From Gammaproteobacteria bacterium (GTDB taxonomy: Bacteria; Pseudomonadota; Gammaproteobacteria; UBA9214), in NCBI GenBank assembly GCA_030632175.1, contig DAOVVG010000135.1:1-6875 (forward strand): DNA of 6,875 bases, given 5' to 3'. Positions within the stretch are counted from its first letter, which is position 1, and every line of letters begins with the position of its first letter. Of the stretch, positions 1 through 5,717 are shown in pieces. A program made the translations under genes and the position numbers. A model generated the notes under the pieces. That model saw only the letters and a program-made list of their open reading frames with translations. It did not search any database and had not been told where the DNA came from.

Positions 1-168
1 AACAAGCCGGCTACAACGACAGCGCAGGGGTCAGAGGATTTTGATCGTCCAACGGTGCTGCGCAACAAGAACAAGGCTGCACAGCGGGCGCAGGCAGCTG
101 GCGGCAACTCGGCAGAGGATATGGATTACCTGGATATTCCGGCATTTTTAAGACGTCAGGCCGACTAG
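1..168 (+). CDS. ftsZ: Cell division protein FtsZ, C-terminal end (partial)
   Basis: Frame 1 is open from the left edge to a TAG stop at 166-168, giving the last 55 residues. FtsZ is the tubulin-like GTPase that forms the cytoplasmic Z-ring at the division site. The GTPase core lies outside the window. What is visible is the variable, low-complexity linker (rich in Ala, Asn, Lys and Gln, with a PTVLRNK segment) and the conserved C-terminal peptide DYLDIPAFLRRQAD. That peptide is almost identical to the E. coli tail, which binds FtsA, ZipA and MinC. This peptide and the following lpxC gene make the call very safe. The tail places the organism among the Gammaproteobacteria. The linker shows nothing odd. 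Confidence 0.96.
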   Translation, partial: NKPATTTAQGSEDFDRPTVLRNKNKAAQRAQAAGGNSAEDMDYLDIPAFLRRQAD

Positions 169-186
169 GCATTATCCGGCAGGGGG

Positions 187-241
187 GGCTGACAGGTCCT
201 GGCTGAGGGGCGGCCAGGACCGGAAAGGACGGCTGTCAGCC
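187..241 (+). terminator. Large nested hairpin downstream of ftsZ, possible terminator or attenuator
   Basis: A 9-bp perfect outer stem (GGCTGACAG 187-195 with CTGTCAGCC 233-241) encloses a second stem. The inner stem is GTCCTGGCTG 196-205 with CGGCCAGGAC 211-220, 10 bp including one G-U, with loop AGGGG. Bases 221-232 remain as a one-sided bulge. AGGAC also recurs at 226-230 and could pair with GTCCT 196-200, so two folds compete. The structure begins 18 bases after the ftsZ stop. The tract after it (TATTTGTATACC) is only moderately T-rich, so a strong intrinsic terminator is doubtful. Partial termination or mRNA end protection is possible. The pairing is seen directly; the function is inferred. 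Confidence 0.5.
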
Positions 242-260
242 TATTTGTATACCTTATATA
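233..260 (+). promoter_or_regulatory. Weak candidate sigma70-type promoter for lpxC
   Basis: CTGTCA at 233-238 (4 of 6 matches to TTGACA) is followed after 16 bases by TATATA at 255-260 (4 of 6 matches to TATAAT). This is the best pair I found in the AT-rich part of the ftsZ-lpxC gap. The match is poor, and the -35 element lies within the right arm of the hairpin at 187-241. A start near 267 would give a leader of about 140 bases for lpxC. lpxC could equally be transcribed by read-through from ftsZ. Confidence 0.22.
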
Positions 261-284
261 GGGATAAGATTTACAAATATCCCT
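242..284. repeat. Overlapping inverted repeats in AT-rich leader DNA
   Basis: Two perfect inverted repeats overlap. TATTTGTA 242-249 pairs with TACAAATA 272-279, and AGGGATA 260-266 pairs with TATCCCT 278-284. They share bases 278-279, so as RNA they cannot both form fully. As DNA they could be operator half-sites near the start of lpxC transcription. No known binding motif is recognised. Confidence 0.4.
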
Positions 285-305
285 GAGCTGAGGGTACTCT
301 TTTGT

Positions 306-326
306 GACCTGCTTCTATGCAGGGTC
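306..326 (+). other. Small hairpin in the lpxC leader
   Basis: GACCTGC 306-312 pairs with GCAGGGTC 319-326, with one bulged G and a 6-base loop. It is followed by a (TG)5 run at 328-337. The stem ends about 80 bases before the lpxC start and has no T-tract, so it is not an intrinsic terminator. It could be a leader-RNA fold or chance. Confidence 0.3.
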
Positions 327-390
327 TTGTGTGTGTGCTAAAGTCACCGCGGCTTTTCTGGTACTTGTCTGAGGAAAACGGCTGTTTCAA

Positions 391-395
391 GAGGA
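391..395 (+). promoter_or_regulatory. Ribosome binding site of lpxC
   Basis: GAGGA ends 10 bases before ATG 406, a normal spacing that supports this start. A second GAGGA lies at 371-375 but has no ATG, GTG or TTG at a workable distance, so it is not assigned a gene. Confidence 0.75.
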
Positions 396-405
396 ATATA
401 GAGCC

Positions 406-1317
406 ATGATTAGACAACGTACTCTCAAAAATGTGATTCGCGCTACCGGCGTGGGTTTGCACACGGGCGAAAAAATTTACCTGACATTGCGACCGGCGCC
501 GATTGATACCGGTATCGTGTTCTGTCGTGTCGATCTGGAAACGGTTATCCAAATTCAGGCGCGCCCTGAAAATGTCGGTGACACGCGCCTTTCAACGACG
601 CTGGTCAACAAAGATGTCCGCATATCGACCGTTGAGCACTTGCTCTCGGCTATGGCGGGTCTGGGTATCGATAACGCCTATATTGATCTGAGTGCTGCTG
701 AAGTCCCGATCATGGACGGCAGTGCCGGACCTTTTGTGTTCCTTATCCAGTCTGCAGGGATTGAAGAGCAGAATGCGCCGAAACGGTTTATCCGTATTAA
801 ACGACCGGTGCAGGTGGAAGATGGCGACAAGATTGCGCGCTTTGAGCCTTTTGATGGCTTCAAGGTTGGTTTTACCATCGAGTTTGACCATCCGGTATTC
901 AAGTCCAACACCCAGCACTCTGAAATCGATTTTTCCACTACTTCTTTTGTCAAGGAAGTCAGTCGGGCGCGAACCTTTGGATTTATGCACGAAATCGAGC
1001 AATTGCGGGAGCGCAAGCTGGCCCTTGGTGGCAGTCTTGATAATGCCGTGGTGCTGGATGATTACCGGGTTTTGAATGAGGATGGCTTGCGTTATCGCGA
1101 CGAGTTCGTGAAGCACAAGATCCTTGATGCGATTGGTGACCTTTACCTGCTTGGCCATAGCCTGATTGGTGCCTTTAGCGGCTACAAGTCAGGACACGCG
1201 CTGAATAACAAGTTGTTGCGTGCGCTGATGGCGGATGAATCGGCCTGGGAAGAAGTGACATTTAACGATGCCAATGAATCCCCGATTTCATTCTTGCAGC
1301 CAGTACCTGCCAGCTGA
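406..1317 (+). CDS. lpxC: UDP-3-O-acyl-N-acetylglucosamine deacetylase LpxC
   Basis: LpxC is the cytoplasmic zinc amidase that removes acetate from UDP-3-O-acyl-GlcNAc, the first committed step of lipid A synthesis. The 303 residues match the family length (E. coli has 305). Conserved residues sit one position before E. coli numbering: catalytic Glu77 and zinc ligand His78 in VEHLLSA, zinc ligands His237 and Asp241 in KHKILDAIGDLYLLG, and catalytic His264 in SGHALNN. The N-terminus (MIRQRTLKNVIRATGVGLHTG) and a GAGGA site support the start. It lies downstream of ftsZ, as is usual at the end of the dcw cluster, and converges on dciA. The C-terminus ends QPVPAS and lacks the Ala-Val-Leu-Ala end that FtsH uses to degrade E. 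coli LpxC, so its turnover may differ. Confidence 0.98.
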   Translation: MIRQRTLKNVIRATGVGLHTGEKIYLTLRPAPIDTGIVFCRVDLETVIQIQARPENVGDTRLSTTLVNKDVRISTVEHLLSAMAGLGIDNAYIDLSAAEVPIMDGSAGPFVFLIQSAGIEEQNAPKRFIRIKRPVQVEDGDKIARFEPFDGFKVGFTIEFDHPVFKSNTQHSEIDFSTTSFVKEVSRARTFGFMHEIEQLRERKLALGGSLDNAVVLDDYRVLNEDGLRYRDEFVKHKILDAIGDLYLLGHSLIGAFSGYKSGHALNNKLLRALMADESAWEEVTFNDANESPISFLQPVPAS

Positions 1318-1342
1318 CCTGATTTCCTCGTAACGTCCTGAG

Positions 1343-1370
1343 TTCTGCTGAAAAAAACTATTCAGCGGAA
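1343..1370 (+). terminator. Intrinsic terminator-like hairpin after lpxC, overlapping the dciA 3' end
   Basis: TTCTGCTGAA 1343-1352 pairs with TTCAGCGGAA 1361-1370 over 10 bp including one G-U, with an 8-base A-rich loop. On the plus strand it is followed by ATTTTG, a short T-tract, which suits termination of lpxC. The right arm also encodes the last two dciA codons and its TGA stop on the minus strand. The minus-strand transcript leaving the hairpin has no T-run. The stem is only moderately GC-rich, so efficiency is uncertain. Confidence 0.55.
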
Positions 1371-1805
1371 ATTTTGTCGATTGGCAAGTTTTAGTAGTGC
1401 AGTTTTCAGCCCAGCGTCCGATACAGTCTGTGCGGCCTGTTTTAGCGCGGCAGCACCGGTTTTACCCGGGCGTAGCGCGGCCTGTCGGCGGGCAGGCGCT
1501 GGCGGAGTAGTCTTTTCGGGTGGCCGAACCCGCACACGTACTGTGCGCAGGTTTACATTTTGGTGGCTGGACAGCTGTTTTACCAGCAGTGGTGCATGGA
1601 ATCTCAGCCGTGCCGCCCAGACAGGCGAGTTGGTTGCAAGAATCAGGGTTTCGTCCCTGATTGCCAGCACCCGGCAATGCTCGTTAAGGGGCGCAGGTAG
1701 CAGCTCATCCAGCAATACCTGTAAATCCATCAGGATTCTGGCCCGGGCGACGAGGCTGGCATATTTGCCGCCTGATAATTTATTAATTTGCAAGGGATTG
1801 TTCAT
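1362..1805 (-). CDS. dciA: DciA, DUF721-family replicative helicase loader
   Basis: This 147-residue protein is recognised as DUF721 (DciA) by the segment around residues 20-80. There LLPAPLNEHCRVLAIRDE leads into LATNSPVWAARLRFHAPLL, the conserved core of the KH-like N-terminal domain. DciA binds DnaB and promotes its loading onto DNA in the many bacteria without DnaC or DnaI. The second half is a basic, Pro/Ala-rich linker followed by a short predicted helix (LKTALLKLAN), like the flexible tails of gammaproteobacterial DciA. A DUF721 gene between lpxC and secA is known from pseudomonads. It is convergent to lpxC (44-bp gap) and divergent from the M23 gene (23-bp gap). No Shine-Dalgarno site is visible before the ATG. 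The full-length start is chosen because family homology appears to begin upstream of Met26. Confidence 0.88.
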   Translation of the reverse strand: MNNPLQINKLSGGKYASLVARARILMDLQVLLDELLPAPLNEHCRVLAIRDETLILATNSPVWAARLRFHAPLLVKQLSSHQNVNLRTVRVRVRPPEKTTPPAPARRQAALRPGKTGAAALKQAAQTVSDAGLKTALLKLANRQNFR

Positions 1806-1821
1806 AGGCTAAATAACAGGT

Positions 1822-1850
1822 TTTATAGATGAACATCATACTGTTTACAA
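1822..1850 (-). promoter_or_regulatory. Candidate sigma70 promoter of dciA, across the M23 gene start
   Basis: On the minus strand, TTGTAA (1850-1845; 4 of 6 matches to TTGACA) is followed after exactly 17 bases by TATAAA (1827-1822; 5 of 6 matches to TATAAT). Transcription would start near 1815, leaving a leader of about 10 bases before the dciA ATG at 1805. The spacer contains the M23 start codon (1829-1831), so polymerase binding here would cover the start of the opposing gene. Confidence 0.45.
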
Positions 1851-2734
1851 ACAAGCGCGGACAGGTCTGGAATTTTGAGCTTGATCTGTTGCGTTTCGGC
1901 ATAACCGCCGTCACCGGACTGGTCATACTGATTGCCGTCGCGGTCTATACCGGTACCCGAATTGCTGAAGATGAGCTGCAACATGTGGTGAAATGGCAGG
2001 GTATGGTGGAGGGGCAGCAGGCAGAAATCGCTGAGGCTCGCCGTAGTGCGCAGGCTGATATTGACGCGCTGACCTTGCGGATTGGCAAGATGCAGGCGCA
2101 AATGTTGCGCCTGAATGCGCTCGGTGAACGGCTCGTCGAGCAGGGCAGTCTGGACAAGGAAGAATTTGATTTTGATGCTGATCCGGCTGTGGGTGGTCCG
2201 GGTGAGGGTGTGGAAGTGCAGTCAGTACCGCTGGCTGACTTCCTGTCCATGCTGGATATGCTGGACAGCGAGATGCAGGACAGGGGACAAAAGCTGTCTG
2301 TGCTGGAGTCGCTGCTGATGAGTCGCAGTCTGCATGAGCGTGTCATGCCCTCTGGCAAGCCGATTGCAGACGGCTGGTTATCCTCCAGGTATGGCAAGCG
2401 CAATGACCCGTTTACCGGCAAGCAGGATTTCCACAAGGGGCTGGATTTTGCCGGCAAGAAGGGTAGCGAGGTCATCACGGTGGGTGACGGCGTGGTCAGC
2501 GTGGCAGGGAAACGTTCCGGTTACGGTAACCTGATCGAGATTAACCACGGTAATGGCTATACCACACGTTACGGACATAACCAGAAGCACCTGGTGAAGG
2601 TTGGTGACAAGGTTAAAAAAGGTCAGCTGATTGCGCTGATGGGGTCGACCGGGCGATCAACCGGTCCGCATGTCCATTTTGAAGTGCTGCAAAACGGAAA
2701 AACTGTCAATCCCTCCAAATATATTGGCAAATAG
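1829..2734 (+). CDS. Membrane-anchored M23 family metallopeptidase (probable peptidoglycan endopeptidase)
   Basis: This 301-residue protein has four parts. A short cytoplasmic N-terminus precedes one membrane segment (about residues 23-40, FGITAVTGLVILIAVAV). A probable coiled coil rich in Glu, Gln, Arg and Ala covers about 45-105. An acidic linker and a further helical region follow to about 175, then a C-terminal LytM/M23 domain from about 182. The domain has the full active site: zinc ligands His202 and Asp206 (HKGLD) and His283 (HVH), with His250 (YGH) and His281 as the other catalytic histidines. It should therefore be an active periplasmic enzyme, unlike degenerate EnvC/NlpD-type activators. 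The family cleaves peptide cross-links in peptidoglycan. The exact bond and any divisome partner are not shown by the sequence. A weak CAGG lies 8 bases before the ATG. Similar proteins occur beside secA in pseudomonads. Confidence 0.88.
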   Translation: MNIILFTNKRGQVWNFELDLLRFGITAVTGLVILIAVAVYTGTRIAEDELQHVVKWQGMVEGQQAEIAEARRSAQADIDALTLRIGKMQAQMLRLNALGERLVEQGSLDKEEFDFDADPAVGGPGEGVEVQSVPLADFLSMLDMLDSEMQDRGQKLSVLESLLMSRSLHERVMPSGKPIADGWLSSRYGKRNDPFTGKQDFHKGLDFAGKKGSEVITVGDGVVSVAGKRSGYGNLIEINHGNGYTTRYGHNQKHLVKVGDKVKKGQLIALMGSTGRSTGPHVHFEVLQNGKTVNPSKYIGK

Positions 2735-2862
2735 GTCCTTCTTTCCTGGCGTCCGGGTCGACGCATTTTCGACTGTCTTTCCCCTGTTTTTAGCTGTTTC
2801 CGACCTGCTAATTTGCGGGCACATGCGGTATCATGCCTGCTTTCCGCAGACTGGATTTTTTC

Positions 2863-2868
2863 GAAGGA
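2863..2868 (+). promoter_or_regulatory. Ribosome binding site that decides the secA start
   Basis: GAAGGA lies 3 bases before ATG 2872. The spacing is short but usable. The in-frame ATG at 2833 has no such site and would add 13 residues absent from the family. The protein from 2872 begins MALNILSKLFGSRNDR, which aligns with the E. coli SecA N-terminus. Confidence 0.65.
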
Positions 2869-2871
2869 TTC

Positions 2872-5574
2872 ATGGCACTTAATATTCTTAGCAAGTTGTT
2901 TGGCAGCCGTAATGACCGCCAGCTGAAACAGATGTCACGTGTTGTGGCGCGTATTAACGATCTGGAACCTGACTTCAAGGCGTTGACCGATGAAGCGTTG
3001 CAGGCCAGGACCGGTGAGTTCCGGCAGCGTCTGACGGACGGCGAAACGCTGGACGACCTGCTGCCTGAGGCCTTTGCCGCGGTACGGGAGGCTTCCTGTC
3101 GTACCCTGGAAATGCGCCACTTTGACGTGCAGTTAATTGGCGGCATGGTGTTGCACGGGGGGAGAATCGCTGAAATGCGTACCGGTGAAGGCAAGACACT
3201 GGTTTCCACCCTGCCTGCCTACCTGAATGCACTGTCCGGCAACGGTGTGCACATCGTAACCGTTAATGATTACCTGGCAAGTCGTGATGCCGACTGGATG
3301 GGCAAGGTTCATAAGTTTATGGGGCTGACGGTCGGTGTTGTCGTATCCGGGCAGTCTCATGAAGAAAAGAAAAATGCCTACGAAGCAGATATAACGTATG
3401 GCACAAACAATGAATTCGGCTTTGATTATCTGCGCGATAACATGGCTTTTACTACCAGCGAACGGGTGCAGCGTGGGCGTAACTTTGCCATCGTGGATGA
3501 GGTTGACTCTATCCTGATTGATGAGGCACGTACTCCGCTGGTTATTTCCGGTCCGGTAGATGAGCGTTCAGACCTGTATGTCACCATGAATGAACTGGTT
3601 GTCGGACTGACCCTGCAGGAAGAGGAAGACGGTCCGGGCGACTACACGCTGGAAGAAAAGCACAAGCAGATATACCTCACCGATGCCGGACATGAGCATG
3701 TTGAGGAATTATTGACCGGCAAAGGTTTGCTGCAAGAGGGCGAGAGTCTCTACGATGCTGCCAACCTGAGCATGATGCACCATCTCAATGCGGCCATGCG
3801 CGCATCCCTGCTGTTCCAGAAAGACGTGGATTATATTGTGCAGGAAGGCAAGGTCGTTATTGTCGACGAATTTACCGGACGTACCATGCCCGGGCGGCGC
3901 TGGTCAGAAGGTTTGCACCAGGCGGTGGAGGCAAAAGAAGCTGTCCCCATTCAGAACGAGAGCCAGACGCTGGCTTCTATCACATTCCAGAACTATTTCA
4001 GGACCTACAGCAAGCTTGCCGGCATGACCGGTACGGCAGATACCGAGGCGTTTGAGTTACAGCAGATATACGGTCTGGAAGTGGTTGTTATCCCGACGCA
4101 CAATCCGATGGTCAGGGCTGACATGGGTGACCTGGTCTATCTCACTATCGAGGAGAAGTTTGAGGCGATCATGGAGGACGTTCGCGACTGCCAGCAACGC
4201 GGACAACCGGTACTGGTGGGTACGGCGTCGGTTGATACCTCGGAATATCTGTCAAAGTTACTGAAGAAAGCAGACATCAAGCATGCCGTGCTGAATGCCA
4301 AGCAGCATAAAAAGGAGGCGCATATCGTGGCCCAGGCAGGTCGACCGGGGACGATCACCATTGCCACCAATATGGCTGGTCGCGGTACAGATATCGTGCT
4401 TGGCGGTAACCTGCAGGTTGAGATAGAGGGACTCGATAACAAGGATGAAGCAACCATCAAGAAGGTCACCGAGGAGTGGCAGAAGCGGCATAACGAGGTG
4501 ATTGCGGCCGGTGGCCTGCATATTGTTGGTACCGAACGGCATGAATCGCGGCGTGTTGATAACCAGTTGCGTGGACGTGCCGGTCGTCAGGGTGATGCAG
4601 GCTCAAGCCGGTTCTATTTGTCACTCAAGGATAACCTGATGCGGATCTTTGCGTCAGACCGGGTAGCCGGGCTGATGCAAAAACTGGGTATGGAAAAAGG
4701 CGAGGCAATTGAGCATCCCTGGGTTTCCAAGGCGATTGAGAATGCGCAGCGCAAGGTTGAACAGCACAACTACAATATGCGCAAGACATTGCTCGAATAC
4801 GATGATGTGGCAAATGACCAGCGTACTGTAGTGTATGAACAGCGTGACGAATTGATGGAAACAGATGATGTTTCCGAGACTGTGAATGCCATCCGTGATG
4901 ATGTGGCTAATACCCTGATCAGCGAATATATACCGCCCGGCTCAATGGATGAACAGTGGGATATAGCTGGACTGGAAGAGGCTATAGTCAAGGAATATGG
5001 TCAGGAAATGCCGCTTGGAAAATGGCTGGACGAGGATGATGAACTGCACGAAGAGACCCTGCGTGGTCGTATTCTTGAGGCCATGCTGGCTGCCTACAGG
5101 CAGAAAGAGCAAGATGCCGGTGTGGAAGTGGTTCGTCACTTTGAGAAAGCAGTGATGCTGCAAATACTCGACGGTGCCTGGAAAGAGCATTTGGCAGCCA
5201 TGGATTATCTGCGGCAGGGCATTGGCCTGCGTGGCTACGGACAGAAAGATCCGAAACAGGAATACAAGAAAGAAGGTTTTGCCATGTTTTCCGACATGCT
5301 TGAACGGATCAAGCATGAGATTATCGGTGTATTGTCCAAGGTGCAGGTACGTGCCGAATCAGATGTTGAGGCCGTGGAACAGCAACGTCGTAACAAGGTG
5401 CAGGTCAAGTACCATCATGACAGTGCCAACCCCATGAGCGAGGGGGGCGAAGGTGGCAAGGGGGGTGAAGAACAGGCTCCCTTCCAGCGACAAGGCCGCA
5501 AGGTCGGACGCAATGAGCCCTGCCCCTGTGGTTCAGGGAAAAAATATAAACAGTGTCACGGTAAATTGTCCTGA
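2872..5574 (+). CDS. secA: Protein translocase ATPase SecA
   Basis: SecA is the ATPase motor that pushes preproteins through SecYEG at the inner membrane. From ATG 2872 it has 900 residues (E. coli 901). Domains follow in order. NBD1 has Walker A TGEGKT with Lys108 and Walker B DEVD at 209-212. The preprotein cross-linking region spans about 220-375. NBD2 has TNMAGRGTDI at 499-508 and QLRGRAGRQGD at 565-575. The helical scaffold and wing domains come next, then the two-helix finger around 765-800 (WKEHLAAMDYLRQG). After a Gly/Glu-rich linker, the C-terminal zinc site CPCGSGKKYKQCH (Cys884, Cys886, Cys895, His896) binds SecB and ribosomes in relatives. No secM precedes it, so regulation by a SecM arrest peptide is not expected. 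An in-frame ATG at 2833 is rejected for lack of a ribosome site. Confidence 0.98.
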   Translation: MALNILSKLFGSRNDRQLKQMSRVVARINDLEPDFKALTDEALQARTGEFRQRLTDGETLDDLLPEAFAAVREASCRTLEMRHFDVQLIGGMVLHGGRIAEMRTGEGKTLVSTLPAYLNALSGNGVHIVTVNDYLASRDADWMGKVHKFMGLTVGVVVSGQSHEEKKNAYEADITYGTNNEFGFDYLRDNMAFTTSERVQRGRNFAIVDEVDSILIDEARTPLVISGPVDERSDLYVTMNELVVGLTLQEEEDGPGDYTLEEKHKQIYLTDAGHEHVEELLTGKGLLQEGESLYDAANLSMMHHLNAAMRASLLFQKDVDYIVQEGKVVIVDEFTGRTMPGRRWSEGLHQAVEAKEAVPIQNESQTLASITFQNYFRTYSKLAGMTGTADTEAFELQQIYGLEVVVIPTHNPMVRADMGDLVYLTIEEKFEAIMEDVRDCQQRGQPVLVGTASVDTSEYLSKLLKKADIKHAVLNAKQHKKEAHIVAQAGRPGTITIATNMAGRGTDIVLGGNLQVEIEGLDNKDEATIKKVTEEWQKRHNEVIAAGGLHIVGTERHESRRVDNQLRGRAGRQGDAGSSRFYLSLKDNLMRIFASDRVAGLMQKLGMEKGEAIEHPWVSKAIENAQRKVEQHNYNMRKTLLEYDDVANDQRTVVYEQRDELMETDDVSETVNAIRDDVANTLISEYIPPGSMDEQWDIAGLEEAIVKEYGQEMPLGKWLDEDDELHEETLRGRILEAMLAAYRQKEQDAGVEVVRHFEKAVMLQILDGAWKEHLAAMDYLRQGIGLRGYGQKDPKQEYKKEGFAMFSDMLERIKHEIIGVLSKVQVRAESDVEAVEQQRRNKVQVKYHHDSANPMSEGGEGGKGGEEQAPFQRQGRKVGRNEPCPCGSGKKYKQCHGKLS

Positions 5575-5717
5575 CCCTGTAGCTACGCCCCGGGATACGG
5601 AGATGCAGCAGACATTCCATGCTGTTTCTGGAGCAGGGGAGAGTTGATCAGGCAGCCGCGACTGCGGAGAGTAGTTTTTTCGTCAGCTATCCTGTGCTGC
5701 AGCGACGTCCACGAATC

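Noticed and set aside
371..396. Two copies of GAGGAA 20 bases apart before lpxC
   Set aside because: The second is the lpxC ribosome site. The first has no start codon at a suitable distance, so a leader peptide is not supported.
592..1158. 188-codon open frame on the minus strand inside lpxC
   Set aside because: It lies wholly within a well-supported lpxC, the product has no recognisable domain, and its composition looks like reverse-strand reading of a real gene.
1381..1812. 143-codon plus-strand frame opposite dciA
   Set aside because: It is antisense to dciA, which has clear DUF721 homology. The frame is low-complexity Ser/Ala/Arg and has no ribosome site.
2757..2773. Hairpin GTCGA/TCGAC followed by loosely T-rich DNA after the M23 gene
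   Set aside because: The stem is only 5 bp (6 with a G-U) and the T-tracts are interrupted by CCCCTG, which is too weak to call a terminator.
2833..2871. Upstream in-frame start adding 13 residues to SecA
   Set aside because: There is no ribosome site before 2833 and the extra residues are not part of the SecA N-terminus, whereas 2872 has GAAGGA and a matching N-terminus.
5435..5475. G-rich repetitive tract near the end of secA
   Set aside because: It encodes the Gly/Glu-rich flexible linker before the SecA zinc site, which varies freely in this family.
5605..5680. Short stems GCAGCA/TGCTGT (5605-5625) and CCGC/GCGG (5656-5667) with a T6 run at 5675-5680 after secA
   Set aside because: The stems are 4-6 bp and the T-run is 7 bases away from the second stem, which is not convincing as an intrinsic terminator.
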